64,000 nt of DNA. Source: Paenibacillus sp. XY044 (GTDB lineage: Bacteria > Bacillota > Bacilli > Paenibacillales > Paenibacillaceae). Of this stretch, positions 7,756 through 16,134 are shown in pieces. Position numbers and translations under genes: made by a program. Under the pieces are notes generated by a model. It had not been told where the DNA came from. It worked only from the letters and a program-made list of their open reading frames with translations, and made no database searches. Every line of letters begins with the position of its first letter. Position 1 is the first letter of the stretch. The stretch lies in the NCBI RefSeq assembly GCF_002257645.1, contig NZ_NQMO01000014.1, positions 1 through 64,000 on the forward strand, read 5' to 3'.

Positions 7756-9193
7756 GTGGATCAATAACAACAATATTTCGAAAGTGCTGGCGCTTGCCGT
7801 AAGTATTTTGCTCTGGAGCATGGTTCATTTGAACGATGTTACGCCTACGCCTACCGCTAAAATTGATTCACGGATCATCGATAATGTGAAGGTACAGGCT
7901 TTTGGACTGGATGAGAAGAAGTACATCCTGAGCGCCATGGACACGGATCAGGTCCAGCTCGAGGTCAAAGGGAAAAAGTCGGACCTGCTCTCGATGTACT
8001 CGGAAGATTATAAAGTGAGGCTGGACCTGAGCAACGCGAAGGTAGGAACCAGCACGCTTCCGCTCAGCGTCGACGTGCCTTCGGGCGTAGAGGTGGTTAG
8101 TGTCCAACCGTCGTCCGTGACCGTCAATATTGAGAAGAGGGATACGTCTTCCTTCCCGGTATCGATCGTGACGAGCGGGCAGCCGGCTACCGGCTATCAG
8201 ATGGGGAGCATTACTATGGAACCGTCTACGGTCTCCGTTACGCTGCCTGAAAGCGATCTGAAAAGGGTGGACAAGATTCAAGGATCAGTATCGATTGACG
8301 GCGAAGATGCAACGATTAAGGAGAAGCGGGTCAAGTTAACCGCTCTGGACAAGCAGGGGAAGGAAATTGAGGGGGCGGTGATTGAACCGTCATCCATCTC
8401 GGTGGTCGTACCGATCACGCCGCCGTACAAAGAGGTTCCGATCGAATTGCATTATACCGGTCAACTGCCTGACGGACTCGTTATTTCCAAGGCTCAGCCG
8501 AGCGTGACCACCGTGAAGCTGTACGGTTCTCAAGAAGCGCTTGCGGGAATAAAGTCCTATAATGACGTCGATGTAGATTTGGGGCAGATCAAGGATGCGG
8601 GAACAATGGTACTTCCTGTGGACTTGACGCCGCCGCAGGGTTTTGAGAAAATCGAGCCGAGCTCTATGGAGGTTGAAATCACTACCGTGTCCAACTCCCA
8701 ACGGGTGATTGACGACATTCCGATTACGATCAGCGGAGCCGGTTCTGACGTGCAGGCCGCGATCAAGAGCCCGGCAAGCGGCACCATGTCGCTCAAGCTG
8801 AGCGGTGCCCCTGGACTGCTGAACAGCCTGACGAAGGATGACATTCAGCTCATCGCCAGCGTCGGTAACCTGAAGCCCGGTACGCATCAGGTGAACCTGC
8901 AGGTGGTGCTTCCACGTTATGTATCGCGGGTGGATCAGGGCACTGCGCTTACGGCTACCATAGAGATCAAGGATAATGCTGCGACAACGTCGACCCAGCC
9001 GGACTCGAAGCCGCATGACAACAGCAAGGGAACAACAGACAACGGCACAACAGATAACGGCACCAAAGGATCAGGCGGGAATACAGGGTCCGAGACGGAT
9101 CCGAACGTGGATGAGACAGACAACAATGGAGCGGCTAACGACACCACGCCGCCGGAGGGGCAGGAGCCACAGACAGATACCGGCTCACCCTGA
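7748..9193 (+). CDS. cdaR: YbbR-domain regulator of CdaA (CdaR)
   Basis: Membrane-anchored protein with one N-terminal transmembrane helix (VLALAVSILLWSMVH, residues about 12-27) and several tandem YbbR repeats outside the cell up to about residue 405. It then has a low-complexity tail rich in T, N, G, D and P. The chosen ATG overlaps the end of cdaA; an upstream in-frame extension to 7673 lies inside cdaA and is unlikely. CdaR binds and tunes CdaA (known in Bacillus and Listeria). Length is 481 residues. The disordered tail may span part of the cell wall (inference). Confidence 0.92.
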   Translation: MNKWINNNNISKVLALAVSILLWSMVHLNDVTPTPTAKIDSRIIDNVKVQAFGLDEKKYILSAMDTDQVQLEVKGKKSDLLSMYSEDYKVRLDLSNAKVGTSTLPLSVDVPSGVEVVSVQPSSVTVNIEKRDTSSFPVSIVTSGQPATGYQMGSITMEPSTVSVTLPESDLKRVDKIQGSVSIDGEDATIKEKRVKLTALDKQGKEIEGAVIEPSSISVVVPITPPYKEVPIELHYTGQLPDGLVISKAQPSVTTVKLYGSQEALAGIKSYNDVDVDLGQIKDAGTMVLPVDLTPPQGFEKIEPSSMEVEITTVSNSQRVIDDIPITISGAGSDVQAAIKSPASGTMSLKLSGAPGLLNSLTKDDIQLIASVGNLKPGTHQVNLQVVLPRYVSRVDQGTALTATIEIKDNAATTSTQPDSKPHDNSKGTTDNGTTDNGTKGSGGNTGSETDPNVDETDNNGAANDTTPPEGQEPQTDTGSP

Positions 9194-9245
9194 TATGAAC
9201 GAACACATATAGTAACTAGAGATGCACTCAAAAAGGAGATCAATT

Positions 9246-10586
9246 ATGGGGAAATATTTTGGAACTGATGGAGTACGCGGTGTTGCCAATAAGGAACTGA
9301 CGGCCGAAATGGCTTACAGCATTGGACGCTGCGGCGGTTACGTGTTGACCGGGGACGTGGAGAAACCTACGGTTGTTATTGGAATGGATACCCGGATTTC
9401 GGGAGTCATGTTGGAATCGGCACTGGTAGCGGGACTGCTGTCCATCGGAGCGCATGTCATCCGCGTAGGCGTCGTATCCACGCCAGCTGTGGCGTATATT
9501 ACTCGGTTGTTAAAGGCAGATGCCGGCGTCATGATTTCGGCTTCCCACAATCCCGTGGAAGATAACGGCATTAAGTTTTTCGGCGGGGATGGCTTCAAGC
9601 TGTCCGACGAGACCGAACTGAAAATCGAAGAGCTGATGGACGCAGCCGAAGACACGCTTCCGCGTCCGATTGGCAAGGATTTGGGCAATGTCATTGTCGA
9701 TAATGAATCGAAATATAAATATTTGGAATATTTGAAAACGACGATTTCCAACAGCTTCGACGGACTGAAGATCGTACTGGATTGCGCCAACGGCGCGGCT
9801 TACGAGCTGGCTCCCAAGCTGTTTGAGGAGCTTGGCGCAGAGGTGGTCACGATCGGCACCGAGCCGAACGGCTTGAACATCAACGATCTCTGCGGATCCA
9901 CCCATCCGGAAAAGCTGAAAGAAGAAGTGCTGAATGCCAAAGCCGACCTGGGTCTTGCCTTTGATGGCGACGCGGATCGTTTGATCGCGATTGACGACCA
10001 GGGCGAGGAAGTGGACGGCGATTTCATCCTCTGCATTTGCGGCGACGCCATGAACAAGCAAGGCAAGCTGAACAACGGCACGATCGTCTCGACCGTCATG
10101 AGCAACATCGGTTTTTATAAGGCGACCGAGAAGCTGGCGCTGAAAACGGCTAAAACGGCTGTCGGCGACCGCTACGTCATGGAGGAAATGCGTAAAGGCG
10201 GTTATAACCTGGGCGGAGAGCAGTCCGGACATGTCATTTTCTTGGACTACAATACGACCGGTGACGGCATTCTGACCGCGATTCAGCTGGTGGATACGAT
10301 CCAGGCCGCTGGTAAAAAGCTGAGCGAGCTGAGAACGATGATGCGCAAGTACCCTCAGGTGCTGGTGAACGTACGGGTAGAAGACAAGAGCAAGTATGAA
10401 GGCAATGCATCCATTAAGGATGCCATTCAAGCGGTTGAGGGGATCCTTGGGGATAACGGCCGGGTGTTGGTTCGTCCTTCGGGCACGGAATCGCTGATTC
10501 GTGTCATGGCTGAAGGTCCTAATAAGGAGGACCTGGATCAGTACGTCTCCCAAATCGCCGATGTCGTGAAACGGGAACTAGTGTAA
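9246..10586 (+). CDS. glmM: Phosphoglucosamine mutase GlmM
   Basis: Interconverts glucosamine-6-phosphate and glucosamine-1-phosphate on the way to UDP-GlcNAc and peptidoglycan. The phosphoserine loop (ISASHNP, about residues 99-105), the metal-binding DGDADR loop near 240 and the C-terminal phosphate-binding RPSGTE are all present. Length is 446 residues. AAAAGGAGAT at 9231-9240 sets the ATG at 9246 rather than an in-frame ATG at 9222. GlmM also inhibits CdaA in other Bacillota, which explains its place in this cluster. Confidence 0.97.
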   Translation: MGKYFGTDGVRGVANKELTAEMAYSIGRCGGYVLTGDVEKPTVVIGMDTRISGVMLESALVAGLLSIGAHVIRVGVVSTPAVAYITRLLKADAGVMISASHNPVEDNGIKFFGGDGFKLSDETELKIEELMDAAEDTLPRPIGKDLGNVIVDNESKYKYLEYLKTTISNSFDGLKIVLDCANGAAYELAPKLFEELGAEVVTIGTEPNGLNINDLCGSTHPEKLKEEVLNAKADLGLAFDGDADRLIAIDDQGEEVDGDFILCICGDAMNKQGKLNNGTIVSTVMSNIGFYKATEKLALKTAKTAVGDRYVMEEMRKGGYNLGGEQSGHVIFLDYNTTGDGILTAIQLVDTIQAAGKKLSELRTMMRKYPQVLVNVRVEDKSKYEGNASIKDAIQAVEGILGDNGRVLVRPSGTESLIRVMAEGPNKEDLDQYVSQIADVVKRELV

Positions 10587-10632
10587 CAGGTAAATGTTGG
10601 TTTTTCCTATAAATTAAAGCATAAATGCCATA

Positions 10633-10671
10633 GGCCGGTGAGACTAGAATTGCGGTTTCATCGGCTTTTTT
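10633..10671 (+). terminator. Terminator after glmM
   Basis: GCCGGTGA pairs with TCATCGGC (one G-T wobble) and is followed by six T. It ends the cdaA-cdaR-glmM unit and precedes the separate glmS promoter. Confidence 0.8.
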
Positions 10672-10715
10672 ACAGGGTATATAACGGGGACTCCGATTTG
10701 GGGCTATCAGCCCGA

Positions 10716-10744
10716 TTGCAAAACGGAGATGACATGAATATAAT
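10716..10744 (+). promoter_or_regulatory. Sigma-A promoter of glmS
   Basis: TTGCAA (10716-10721), 17-base spacer, perfect TATAAT (10739-10744). The predicted start near 10751 leaves about 45 bases before the ribozyme cleavage site. Confidence 0.75.
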
Positions 10745-10797
10745 TAGTAAATGTCATTACGATACAGAAAGCGAGGGTCGTGAGGTTAGTAATAAAA

Positions 10798-10995
10798 GCG
10801 CCAGAACTTGGGCTTGCGCGGGGAAGAATCTGAAGGAGTACGACGCTTCGGATTCACGGCAGCATCAAGTTGACGAGGTGGAGGTGTTCGGATTGTTCGG
10901 CGGGGACCTCCCGGTGATACACCACAGCCGTAAACTCGAAACGGAAAATGAATGGGCGACTGTTCACACAACGTTTGAGTGGGTGTTAGAAAATA
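10798..10995 (+). ncRNA. glmS self-cleaving ribozyme/riboswitch
   Basis: The 5' untranslated region of glmS carries the glmS ribozyme core. It begins GCGCCAGAACTTG at the cleavage site (after A10797) and has the returning strand CAAGTTGACGAGG near 10865-10877. The GGCGGGGACCTCC block and a distal P3/P4-like helix follow. The RNA cuts itself when glucosamine-6-phosphate binds, lowering glmS mRNA. It replaces any protein-coding reading of this region. The 3' boundary is approximate because the peripheral helices differ from the Bacillus subtilis form. Confidence 0.92.
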
Positions 10996-11185
10996 GTGAT
11001 CATTTTCATGAGTGTGCGGGCAAGCGCATAAGAGATGCGGCGTTGCTAGGATGTACATTCGTGAAGGCACCTTGTATAACTGAATACAATGTTTGTTTTC
11101 CTGTACATTCTGAGCCATGCCGCACCTTTATGCTCCCGTACTCTTCTAAAACCCAATTCGAAGAAGTGAACGGAGGATATTAACT

Positions 11186-13018
11186 ATGTGTGGTATTGTC
11201 GGATATATTGGTAAAAAGGATACGCAAGCGGTATTGATCGAAGGTCTGAAGAAGCTGGAGTACCGCGGGTACGATTCTGCAGGTATTGCCGTGTTCACCA
11301 ACCAGGGATTGCAAATCGCTAAGGCTCAAGGCCGTTTGGCTAATCTGGAGTCCAAGCTGGAAGGAACGCCGCTGGTCGGAAGTGCCGGCATCGGGCATAC
11401 ACGCTGGGCTACCCATGGCAAGCCATCGGACGTGAACTCTCATCCGCATACGGACAACAGTCATAAATTTTCGGTCGTGCATAACGGCATTGTCGAAAAT
11501 TATCTGGAGCTGAAGGATGAGCTGATCAGCCAGGGACATCATTTCGTGTCGGAAACCGATACGGAAGTTATTTCCCACCTGGTTGCCCGTGAATACGATG
11601 GCGATATCGTCAAAGCGGTCCAGAAGGCCATTGGTTATATGCGCGGCGCCTTTGCCCTCGGGGTATTGACCGAGTACGAACCGGATAAACTCGTGGCAGT
11701 GCGTCAAGCAAGCCCGCTGATTATCGGGATTGGCGAAGGAGAGAACTTCATCGGATCGGACATTCCGGCAATTCTTCAATATACGCGTAACGTATATATT
11801 TTGAATGATGGTGAGATGGCCGTATTGACGCAGGATTCTGTCGAATTGATGACCATTGAGGGGAATTTTATTTCTCGGGAAATGATTCATGTCGACTGGG
11901 ATGCGGTGACTGCGGAAAAAGGCGGCTTTGAGCATTTCATGCTGAAAGAGATCCATGAGCAGCCGAAAGCTTATCGCGACACGATGCGCGGACGGATTGA
12001 CGAGTCGGGTAAGAAGGTGGTTCTGCCGGATCTGAAGCTGACGGCCGATCAAATCAAAAATATCCGCAACATTCAAATCGTGGCCTGCGGTACGGCATAC
12101 CATGCAGGTCTCGTGGGACGCAGCGCGATTGAATCGCTGGTACGTATTCCGGTAGAGACGGATGTAGCTTCGGAATATCGTTACCGGTCTCCAATCGTGA
12201 CGCCGGAAACGCTGGTCATCGTAGTCAGTCAATCCGGTGAAACAGCGGATACACTCGCTGCAATGCGTGAAGCCAAAGCGAACGGTGCACACGTATTGGC
12301 CATCACCAACGTGGTAGGCAGCTCGATCGCCCGTGACGCCGACGACGTCATCGTTACACTGGCTGGTCCGGAAATTGCCGTAGCGTCCACCAAGGCGTAT
12401 ACGTCGCAGCTGATCGCTTTCTATCTGTTTGCCCTGTACCTCGCTGAGGTTCGCGGCACGCAGACGCCGGACGCGATGGCTCAAATCGTAGCCGCCATGC
12501 AGGCATTGCCTGAGCAGGTGGAAAGCATGCTGGATAAGCCGGATGCCATTAAAGTATACGCAGAGCATATTTCCAAGCATGAGCACTTATTCTTTATCGG
12601 TCGCGGACTGGATTACGCGGTAGCGCAAGAAGGTTCGCTGAAATTGAAAGAAATCTCTTATATTCACTCCGAAGCGTACGCAGCGGGTGAACTGAAGCAC
12701 GGTACGCTGGCGCTGATCGAGGAAGGCATTCCGGTTATTGCCCTGGCAACCCAGGAAGCCGTTCTGGAGAAAACGGTCAGCAACATCAAGGAAGTGAACG
12801 CACGCGGCGCGGACATCATGGCGATTACCCATGAAGAAAATGTCGCAGGTTTGCTGAAGTCGGTAGACCAGGCGTTTGCGATTCCGAAGACGCTGCCGCT
12901 GCTGACGCCGGCTCTGTCGGTTGTGCCGCTGCAGCTGCTGTCCTACTACGCATCGCTTGCCAGAGGCAACGACGTCGACAAGCCGCGGAATTTGGCGAAA
13001 AGCGTAACGGTGGAGTAA
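11186..13018 (+). CDS. glmS: Glutamine-fructose-6-phosphate aminotransferase
   Basis: Makes glucosamine-6-phosphate from fructose-6-phosphate and glutamine, the first step of amino-sugar synthesis. The N-terminal glutaminase domain begins MCGIVGYIG with Cys2 as nucleophile. Two SIS sugar-isomerase domains fill residues about 285-600 (ESLVRIPVETDVASEYRYR, SQSGETADT, STKAYTSQ), and the C-terminus is the conserved KSVTVE. The 610-residue length is typical. ACGGAGG precedes the ATG. It is controlled by the upstream ribozyme and followed by a terminator. Confidence 0.98.
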   Translation: MCGIVGYIGKKDTQAVLIEGLKKLEYRGYDSAGIAVFTNQGLQIAKAQGRLANLESKLEGTPLVGSAGIGHTRWATHGKPSDVNSHPHTDNSHKFSVVHNGIVENYLELKDELISQGHHFVSETDTEVISHLVAREYDGDIVKAVQKAIGYMRGAFALGVLTEYEPDKLVAVRQASPLIIGIGEGENFIGSDIPAILQYTRNVYILNDGEMAVLTQDSVELMTIEGNFISREMIHVDWDAVTAEKGGFEHFMLKEIHEQPKAYRDTMRGRIDESGKKVVLPDLKLTADQIKNIRNIQIVACGTAYHAGLVGRSAIESLVRIPVETDVASEYRYRSPIVTPETLVIVVSQSGETADTLAAMREAKANGAHVLAITNVVGSSIARDADDVIVTLAGPEIAVASTKAYTSQLIAFYLFALYLAEVRGTQTPDAMAQIVAAMQALPEQVESMLDKPDAIKVYAEHISKHEHLFFIGRGLDYAVAQEGSLKLKEISYIHSEAYAAGELKHGTLALIEEGIPVIALATQEAVLEKTVSNIKEVNARGADIMAITHEENVAGLLKSVDQAFAIPKTLPLLTPALSVVPLQLLSYYASLARGNDVDKPRNLAKSVTVE

Positions 13019-13058
13019 GGGGAGTAAAGGAATTGTCGACGACTGAATGCGTTAAATT

Positions 13059-13115
13059 TAGTATGTAACTGAAAAATTAAAACTGTAACTGATAAAAAAA
13101 GTATGTAACTGAAAC
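13059..13115. repeat. Clustered GTAACTGA repeats (possible IS end remnant)
   Basis: GTATGTAACTGAAA occurs at 13060 and again near 13101, with a shorter GTAACTGATAAA between them. Multiple short repeats of this kind are typical of the ends of IS21-family elements, but no transposase is present, so this is only an inference about a decayed end. Confidence 0.35.
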
Positions 13116-13131
13116 TTCTTAATCAACATAC

Positions 13132-13161
13132 AAATGAGCTCAGATTAGTCTGAGCTCATTT
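13132..13161 (+). terminator. Terminator after glmS
   Basis: Perfect hairpin AAATGAGCTCAGA-TTAG-TCTGAGCTCATTT followed by more T. It lies 114 bases after the glmS stop. Confidence 0.85.
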
Positions 13162-13166
13162 TTTGT

Positions 13167-13464
13167 TTAATCAAGAAAATCAGGGGTCTTAATAAGATTA
13201 AAAACAAATTCCGTGTTGGAGAGGCCGTTCTCAGGGCTTAAATTGCCTTTCAACAGCCTTTTGTCGCTTTCCAAGGAAAATATATATCTCCGATACAAAG
13301 GGTCCTCGTAAGAGCCATGGAATGGGGTAACGGCCAATCTAAGTATCTTATAGTACCTTTGAGGTCCGTAAAGCACCTTTGGCAACTTACGTAAGGGCCT
13401 AAGAAAAAGAGAAGGGATAATAAGTGAAGGTTTCTTATGATTTTTATTATCACTATTGAATAGT
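13167..13464 (-). pseudogene. C-terminal fragment of an unrecognised gene
   Basis: An open frame of about 98 codons on the minus strand ends at 13167. It has no convincing start; its only internal ATG gives 72 residues. The visible protein is rich in aromatic and basic residues (VLYGPQRYYKILRLAV, then SLESDKRLLKGNLSPENG). I do not recognise the family. The AT-rich composition differs from the neighbouring core genes, which suggests transferred and decaying DNA. It may also be a chance frame. Confidence 0.3.
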
Positions 13465-13498
13465 AATTAGTACTCGTTCTCTTTGTGCATTCCAAGAT

Positions 13499-13563
13499 GA
13501 GATTCTAGAAATCAAAAGTAAAAAAGAAACCAAGAGCAGGAATTTGCTCTTGGTTTCTTTTAG
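13499..13563. repeat. Dispersed hairpin repeat, copy 1
   Basis: GAGATTCTAGAAATCAAAAG followed by a perfect hairpin (AAAGAAACCAAGAGCA ... TGCTCTTGGTTTCTTT) and a T-run. It is about 90% alike over the first 20 bases and the stem to a copy at 21560-21632; a partial copy lies near 24086. It may act as a terminator on either strand. Confidence 0.75.
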
Positions 13564-13677
13564 CACATTCGCGCGTACTTTCTTCAACGAGATGCATCAA
13601 CTTACAGGTTTCTAGATGATTAACTTTTCTTATGAAAAACTCATTCACTGAACCATCCCCCTGGATACATTTGCGTA

Positions 13678-14046
13678 TTAGGCTTTACTGTGAAGGGTAA
13701 CTAGGTAACCGTCTGGGTCGGCAAATGTAAAGGTTCGCCCGAATGGTCCATCTATTGGTGCGGATGTAATCTTTACGCCTCCTGCAATAAGCTTGTCGTG
13801 GATTTCTTGCGTATCAGGGGCATGAAGCCACAGAGCGACACCAAGTCCAGGCTGATTACCTGAACCGAGTTCTATTCCTGGCATTAGGTCACGAAGAGCA
13901 AATGCAATAGGCTTTGTTTCAAAGACCACAGCATGAGGTGGTCCCGCCTGTGAGCGGACCAGTCCGAGATAGTTTTGATAGAATTCCGTAGAGCCTTCAA
14001 GGTTGCTCACTTGAAGTGAAATGAAGTCGGGTCCAATTACTGACAT
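13678..14046 (-). CDS. VOC (glyoxalase/bleomycin-resistance) family protein
   Basis: A 122-residue single-module vicinal-oxygen-chelate protein with paired beta-alpha-beta-beta-beta units. It starts VIGPDFISLQVSNLEGSTEFYQNYLGL and ends RTFTFADPDGYLVTLHSK, the usual VOC layout. Members include metal-dependent lyases, isomerases and drug-binding proteins; the substrate cannot be told. AAAGGAG precedes the ATG on the minus strand. It is divergent from a broken MarR regulator gene, which probably once controlled it (inference from orientation). Confidence 0.85.
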   Translation of the reverse strand: MSVIGPDFISLQVSNLEGSTEFYQNYLGLVRSQAGPPHAVVFETKPIAFALRDLMPGIELGSGNQPGLGVALWLHAPDTQEIHDKLIAGGVKITSAPIDGPFGRTFTFADPDGYLVTLHSKA

Positions 14047-14196
14047 TTAATGTTCTCCTTTGTATATGGGGTTGTTTATGTTATTAATATAAGTCGTAAT
14101 ACTGACATCGGGAATGTTTCAACTTTTCTTCCTTGGGCAACACCTCCTTTATGGGAATTAATACCAATTACACGGAGGTTTAAACGTTCTCCTGAC

Positions 14197-14398
14197 ATGA
14201 GTCAAAAACAATCGCAGATAGATTTGGATACCTCTCTTGGGTACCTTTTCAAGGAAACCGCCATTACACTACGTATGTCAATAGAAGCTGTTTTGCGACC
14301 ACACGGCTTGACCTTAACGCATTATTCGTGTCTGGAGCCTTTCGGAGCTCTCTAACTCATAACTCGCTCGAGGGTCATTCGCCACACGGCAGTCTAGT
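14197..14398 (+). pseudogene. MarR-family regulator fragment, frameshifted
   Basis: The first 50 residues (IDLDTSLGYLFKETAITLRM, LRPHGLTLTHYSCLE) are the N-terminal helices of a MarR repressor. Just after CLE at about 14335 the frame breaks. The next frame continues with SELSNS, then a stop, then LARGSFATRQS, which matches the MarR recognition-helix region. The rest of the gene is missing where the convergent reductase gene begins. An extra base in the CCTT run explains the shift. Confidence 0.7.
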
Positions 14399-15290
14399 TA
14401 TCCAACTGCTTATAGGAGATCCCTTGTACAAGTTGACTTAGGGCTTCGTTCGTTGGCGTTAATGGCCGGCCAAGCAACTTATCGAAATCGTTGCTTTCCA
14501 CCTCAAAAGCTCTTCCCCGAATACCATGCTGAATCCCTACAAGAATCGGAATAACGAAGTCCGGTATGCCAGCCTTTTTCATGATCTCGGCATAGGTGGC
14601 ATCATCTACTTGCTGGACGAGAACCTCCTTGCCCAAAACGATTCCAAGTGCGGACGCGAGTTCTTCCTGCGCCAGCAGTTTTCCGGACAACTCATAGATT
14701 GTATTCTCATGTCCGTCGCCGGCAAGTACGGCCGCCGCCGCTTCTGCATATTCTTGCTGAAGGGCCCCGCCTACCTTGCCGGATCCCGCAGATGTAACCC
14801 AAGGCGCTCCAGCCAGCACAGCTTGAATGCTTGCCGTCTCATTCTCCAAATACCAGTTATTACGCAGGAACGAGTAAGGAATGCCGGATTCCAGAATCGC
14901 CTTCTCCGTCGCCTGATGACTTGCTGCAAGGGATATCTTGCTTTCCATTGCATTCGGTGCACTTGTATAAGCGATGAATCCAACTTTCGCCCGTGCAGCG
15001 GCTTCAACTGCATTCGTATGTTGACGAGTTCTCGTTTCATTGTCCCCATCCGTTGAAATGATCAATAACCGGTCAATCCCTGCAAATGCCGCTTCCAGCG
15101 TTTCTGGGCGGTCAAAGTCCCCATACCGAACATCTACGCCGCGAGCGCGAAGGCTTTCCGCTTTCTCAGGTTTGCCGACACTTACAGCGAGTTGACTCGC
15201 AGGAACGGTTTTCAATAGCGCATCCAATACTTTTGACCCTAGTTTGCCAGTAGCGCCAGTAACTAAAATTTTCGATCTTGATTCCTCCAT
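14394..15290 (-). CDS. NmrA-type SDR, NAD(P)H:quinone oxidoreductase-like
   Basis: Atypical short-chain dehydrogenase of 298 residues. The N-terminal Rossmann motif is TGATGKLGS (residues about 11-19). The AYTSAPNA segment, the SFLRNNWYLEN motif near 140-150 and the overall length match the QorB/YtfG quinone reductase group. It probably reduces quinones or binds NADPH as a redox sensor. No good Shine-Dalgarno lies before the ATG; a GGAGG falls inside the first codons. The promoter region carries two GTTATAAC boxes that look like an operator. Confidence 0.85.
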   Translation of the reverse strand: MEESRSKILVTGATGKLGSKVLDALLKTVPASQLAVSVGKPEKAESLRARGVDVRYGDFDRPETLEAAFAGIDRLLIISTDGDNETRTRQHTNAVEAAARAKVGFIAYTSAPNAMESKISLAASHQATEKAILESGIPYSFLRNNWYLENETASIQAVLAGAPWVTSAGSGKVGGALQQEYAEAAAAVLAGDGHENTIYELSGKLLAQEELASALGIVLGKEVLVQQVDDATYAEIMKKAGIPDFVIPILVGIQHGIRGRAFEVESNDFDKLLGRPLTPTNEALSQLVQGISYKQLDN

Positions 15291-15309
15291 AATAATTGTA
15301 ATGTTTCTT

Positions 15310-15332
15310 GTTATAACACAAATAGTTATAAC
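15310..15332. promoter_or_regulatory. Twin GTTATAAC operator
   Basis: Two identical self-complementary octamers GTTATAAC (15310-15317 and 15325-15332) separated by seven bases, 20 to 40 bases before the reductase start. This fits a dimeric MarR- or HxlR-type repressor site. Confidence 0.5.
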
Positions 15333-15385
15333 AGGAGATATAATAAAAGCTCAAATTCGAGCTTTTACTTATTTGAAGTATACAA

Positions 15386-15416
15386 AAACGCTACTGACAC
15401 CGTTATGTCAGTAGCG
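15386..15416 (-). terminator. Terminator hairpin of the WYL fragment
   Basis: CGCTACTGACA pairs with TGTCAGTAGCG. On the minus strand it overlaps the stop of the WYL gene fragment and is followed by a T-run. Confidence 0.7.
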
Positions 15417-15734
15417 CTTTAACGTTTTTTTCAGTTCGTTTCTAACCCGATGTCGGAAGGATTCCGGCTCCAGCACAACCACTTCGCCTCCCCAGCCGAG
15501 CACCCAATGCAGCAATTCCTCAGGCTGCCGAACACGTAAGGTCACCAGCAACCCTTCCGTATGATCCTCTATGGTTTTTATATAGAAGTTGTTCGATTCC
15601 CTTACCTTATCGGCAATGTCAGGTTGGACCCAGATGCGCACAAGGACGTCGCGATCGTCTGGAGGCTGGTATACATCTAGAAGGAAATCTGCTGGCAACA
15701 TAAATGTATCTTCCAGCTCGAAAAGCTCCGACAT
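15408..15734 (-). pseudogene. WYL-domain regulator, C-terminal fragment
   Basis: The 108 codons correspond only to the C-terminal end (WCX extension) of a YafY-type WYL transcriptional regulator: LRVRQPEELLHWVLGWGGEVVVLEP and a final RHRVRNELKK helix. The winged-helix and most of the WYL domain (about 200 residues) are absent upstream, where a small plus-strand gene begins instead. This looks like a deletion breakpoint near 15735. Confidence 0.65.
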
Positions 15735-15745
15735 AAATCATAAGG

Positions 15746-15991
15746 ATGAACATCGTCCAAACTTTAGAAATCATATATCTGGACAAGTCGAGCAGGATTA
15801 CGCGGCGGAAAATTGAGGTGCGCGGGATTCGGGATGTCTGGATTCGGCCCAAGTGTTTGAGCACCGAAAAGCCCCGTGTATTTCTGCCTACCAGCATTCT
15901 GCCCTGGCAACCTGCAAGGGAGGAATGCAGTATGCTTGACGATACCCAGTTTAAGTTGCATTTTCAGATACACTTTAGCCGTAGTTTATGA
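15746..15991 (+). CDS. Small WYL-like hypothetical protein
   Basis: An 81-residue frame with the pattern IIYLDKSSRITRRKIEVRG, then KCLSTEKPRVFLPTSILPWQP. This resembles the small stand-alone WYL-like beta domain seen in Paenibacillus hypotheticals (recognition from memory, not a search). AAGG just before the ATG is a weak ribosome site. It abuts the breakpoint of the WYL fragment, so its 5' end may be damaged. The function is unknown. Confidence 0.45.
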   Translation: MNIVQTLEIIYLDKSSRITRRKIEVRGIRDVWIRPKCLSTEKPRVFLPTSILPWQPAREECSMLDDTQFKLHFQIHFSRSL

Positions 15992-16134
15992 GAGATGTAC
16001 TAAAACGACTGAGCGACCGGAGATCAATAATGACCGCTCACTCTGGCATTGCAAAGAAAACCTTGAGAAATCAAGGTTTCTGATTACTTTTAATTGAGGT
16101 TAACATTTATGAACCACGCAGAATTTTCCGTTAA

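Noticed and set aside
10638..11183. A 181-codon plus-strand frame before glmS
   Set aside because: It covers the glmM terminator, the glmS promoter and the glmS ribozyme. The predicted protein has no family features.
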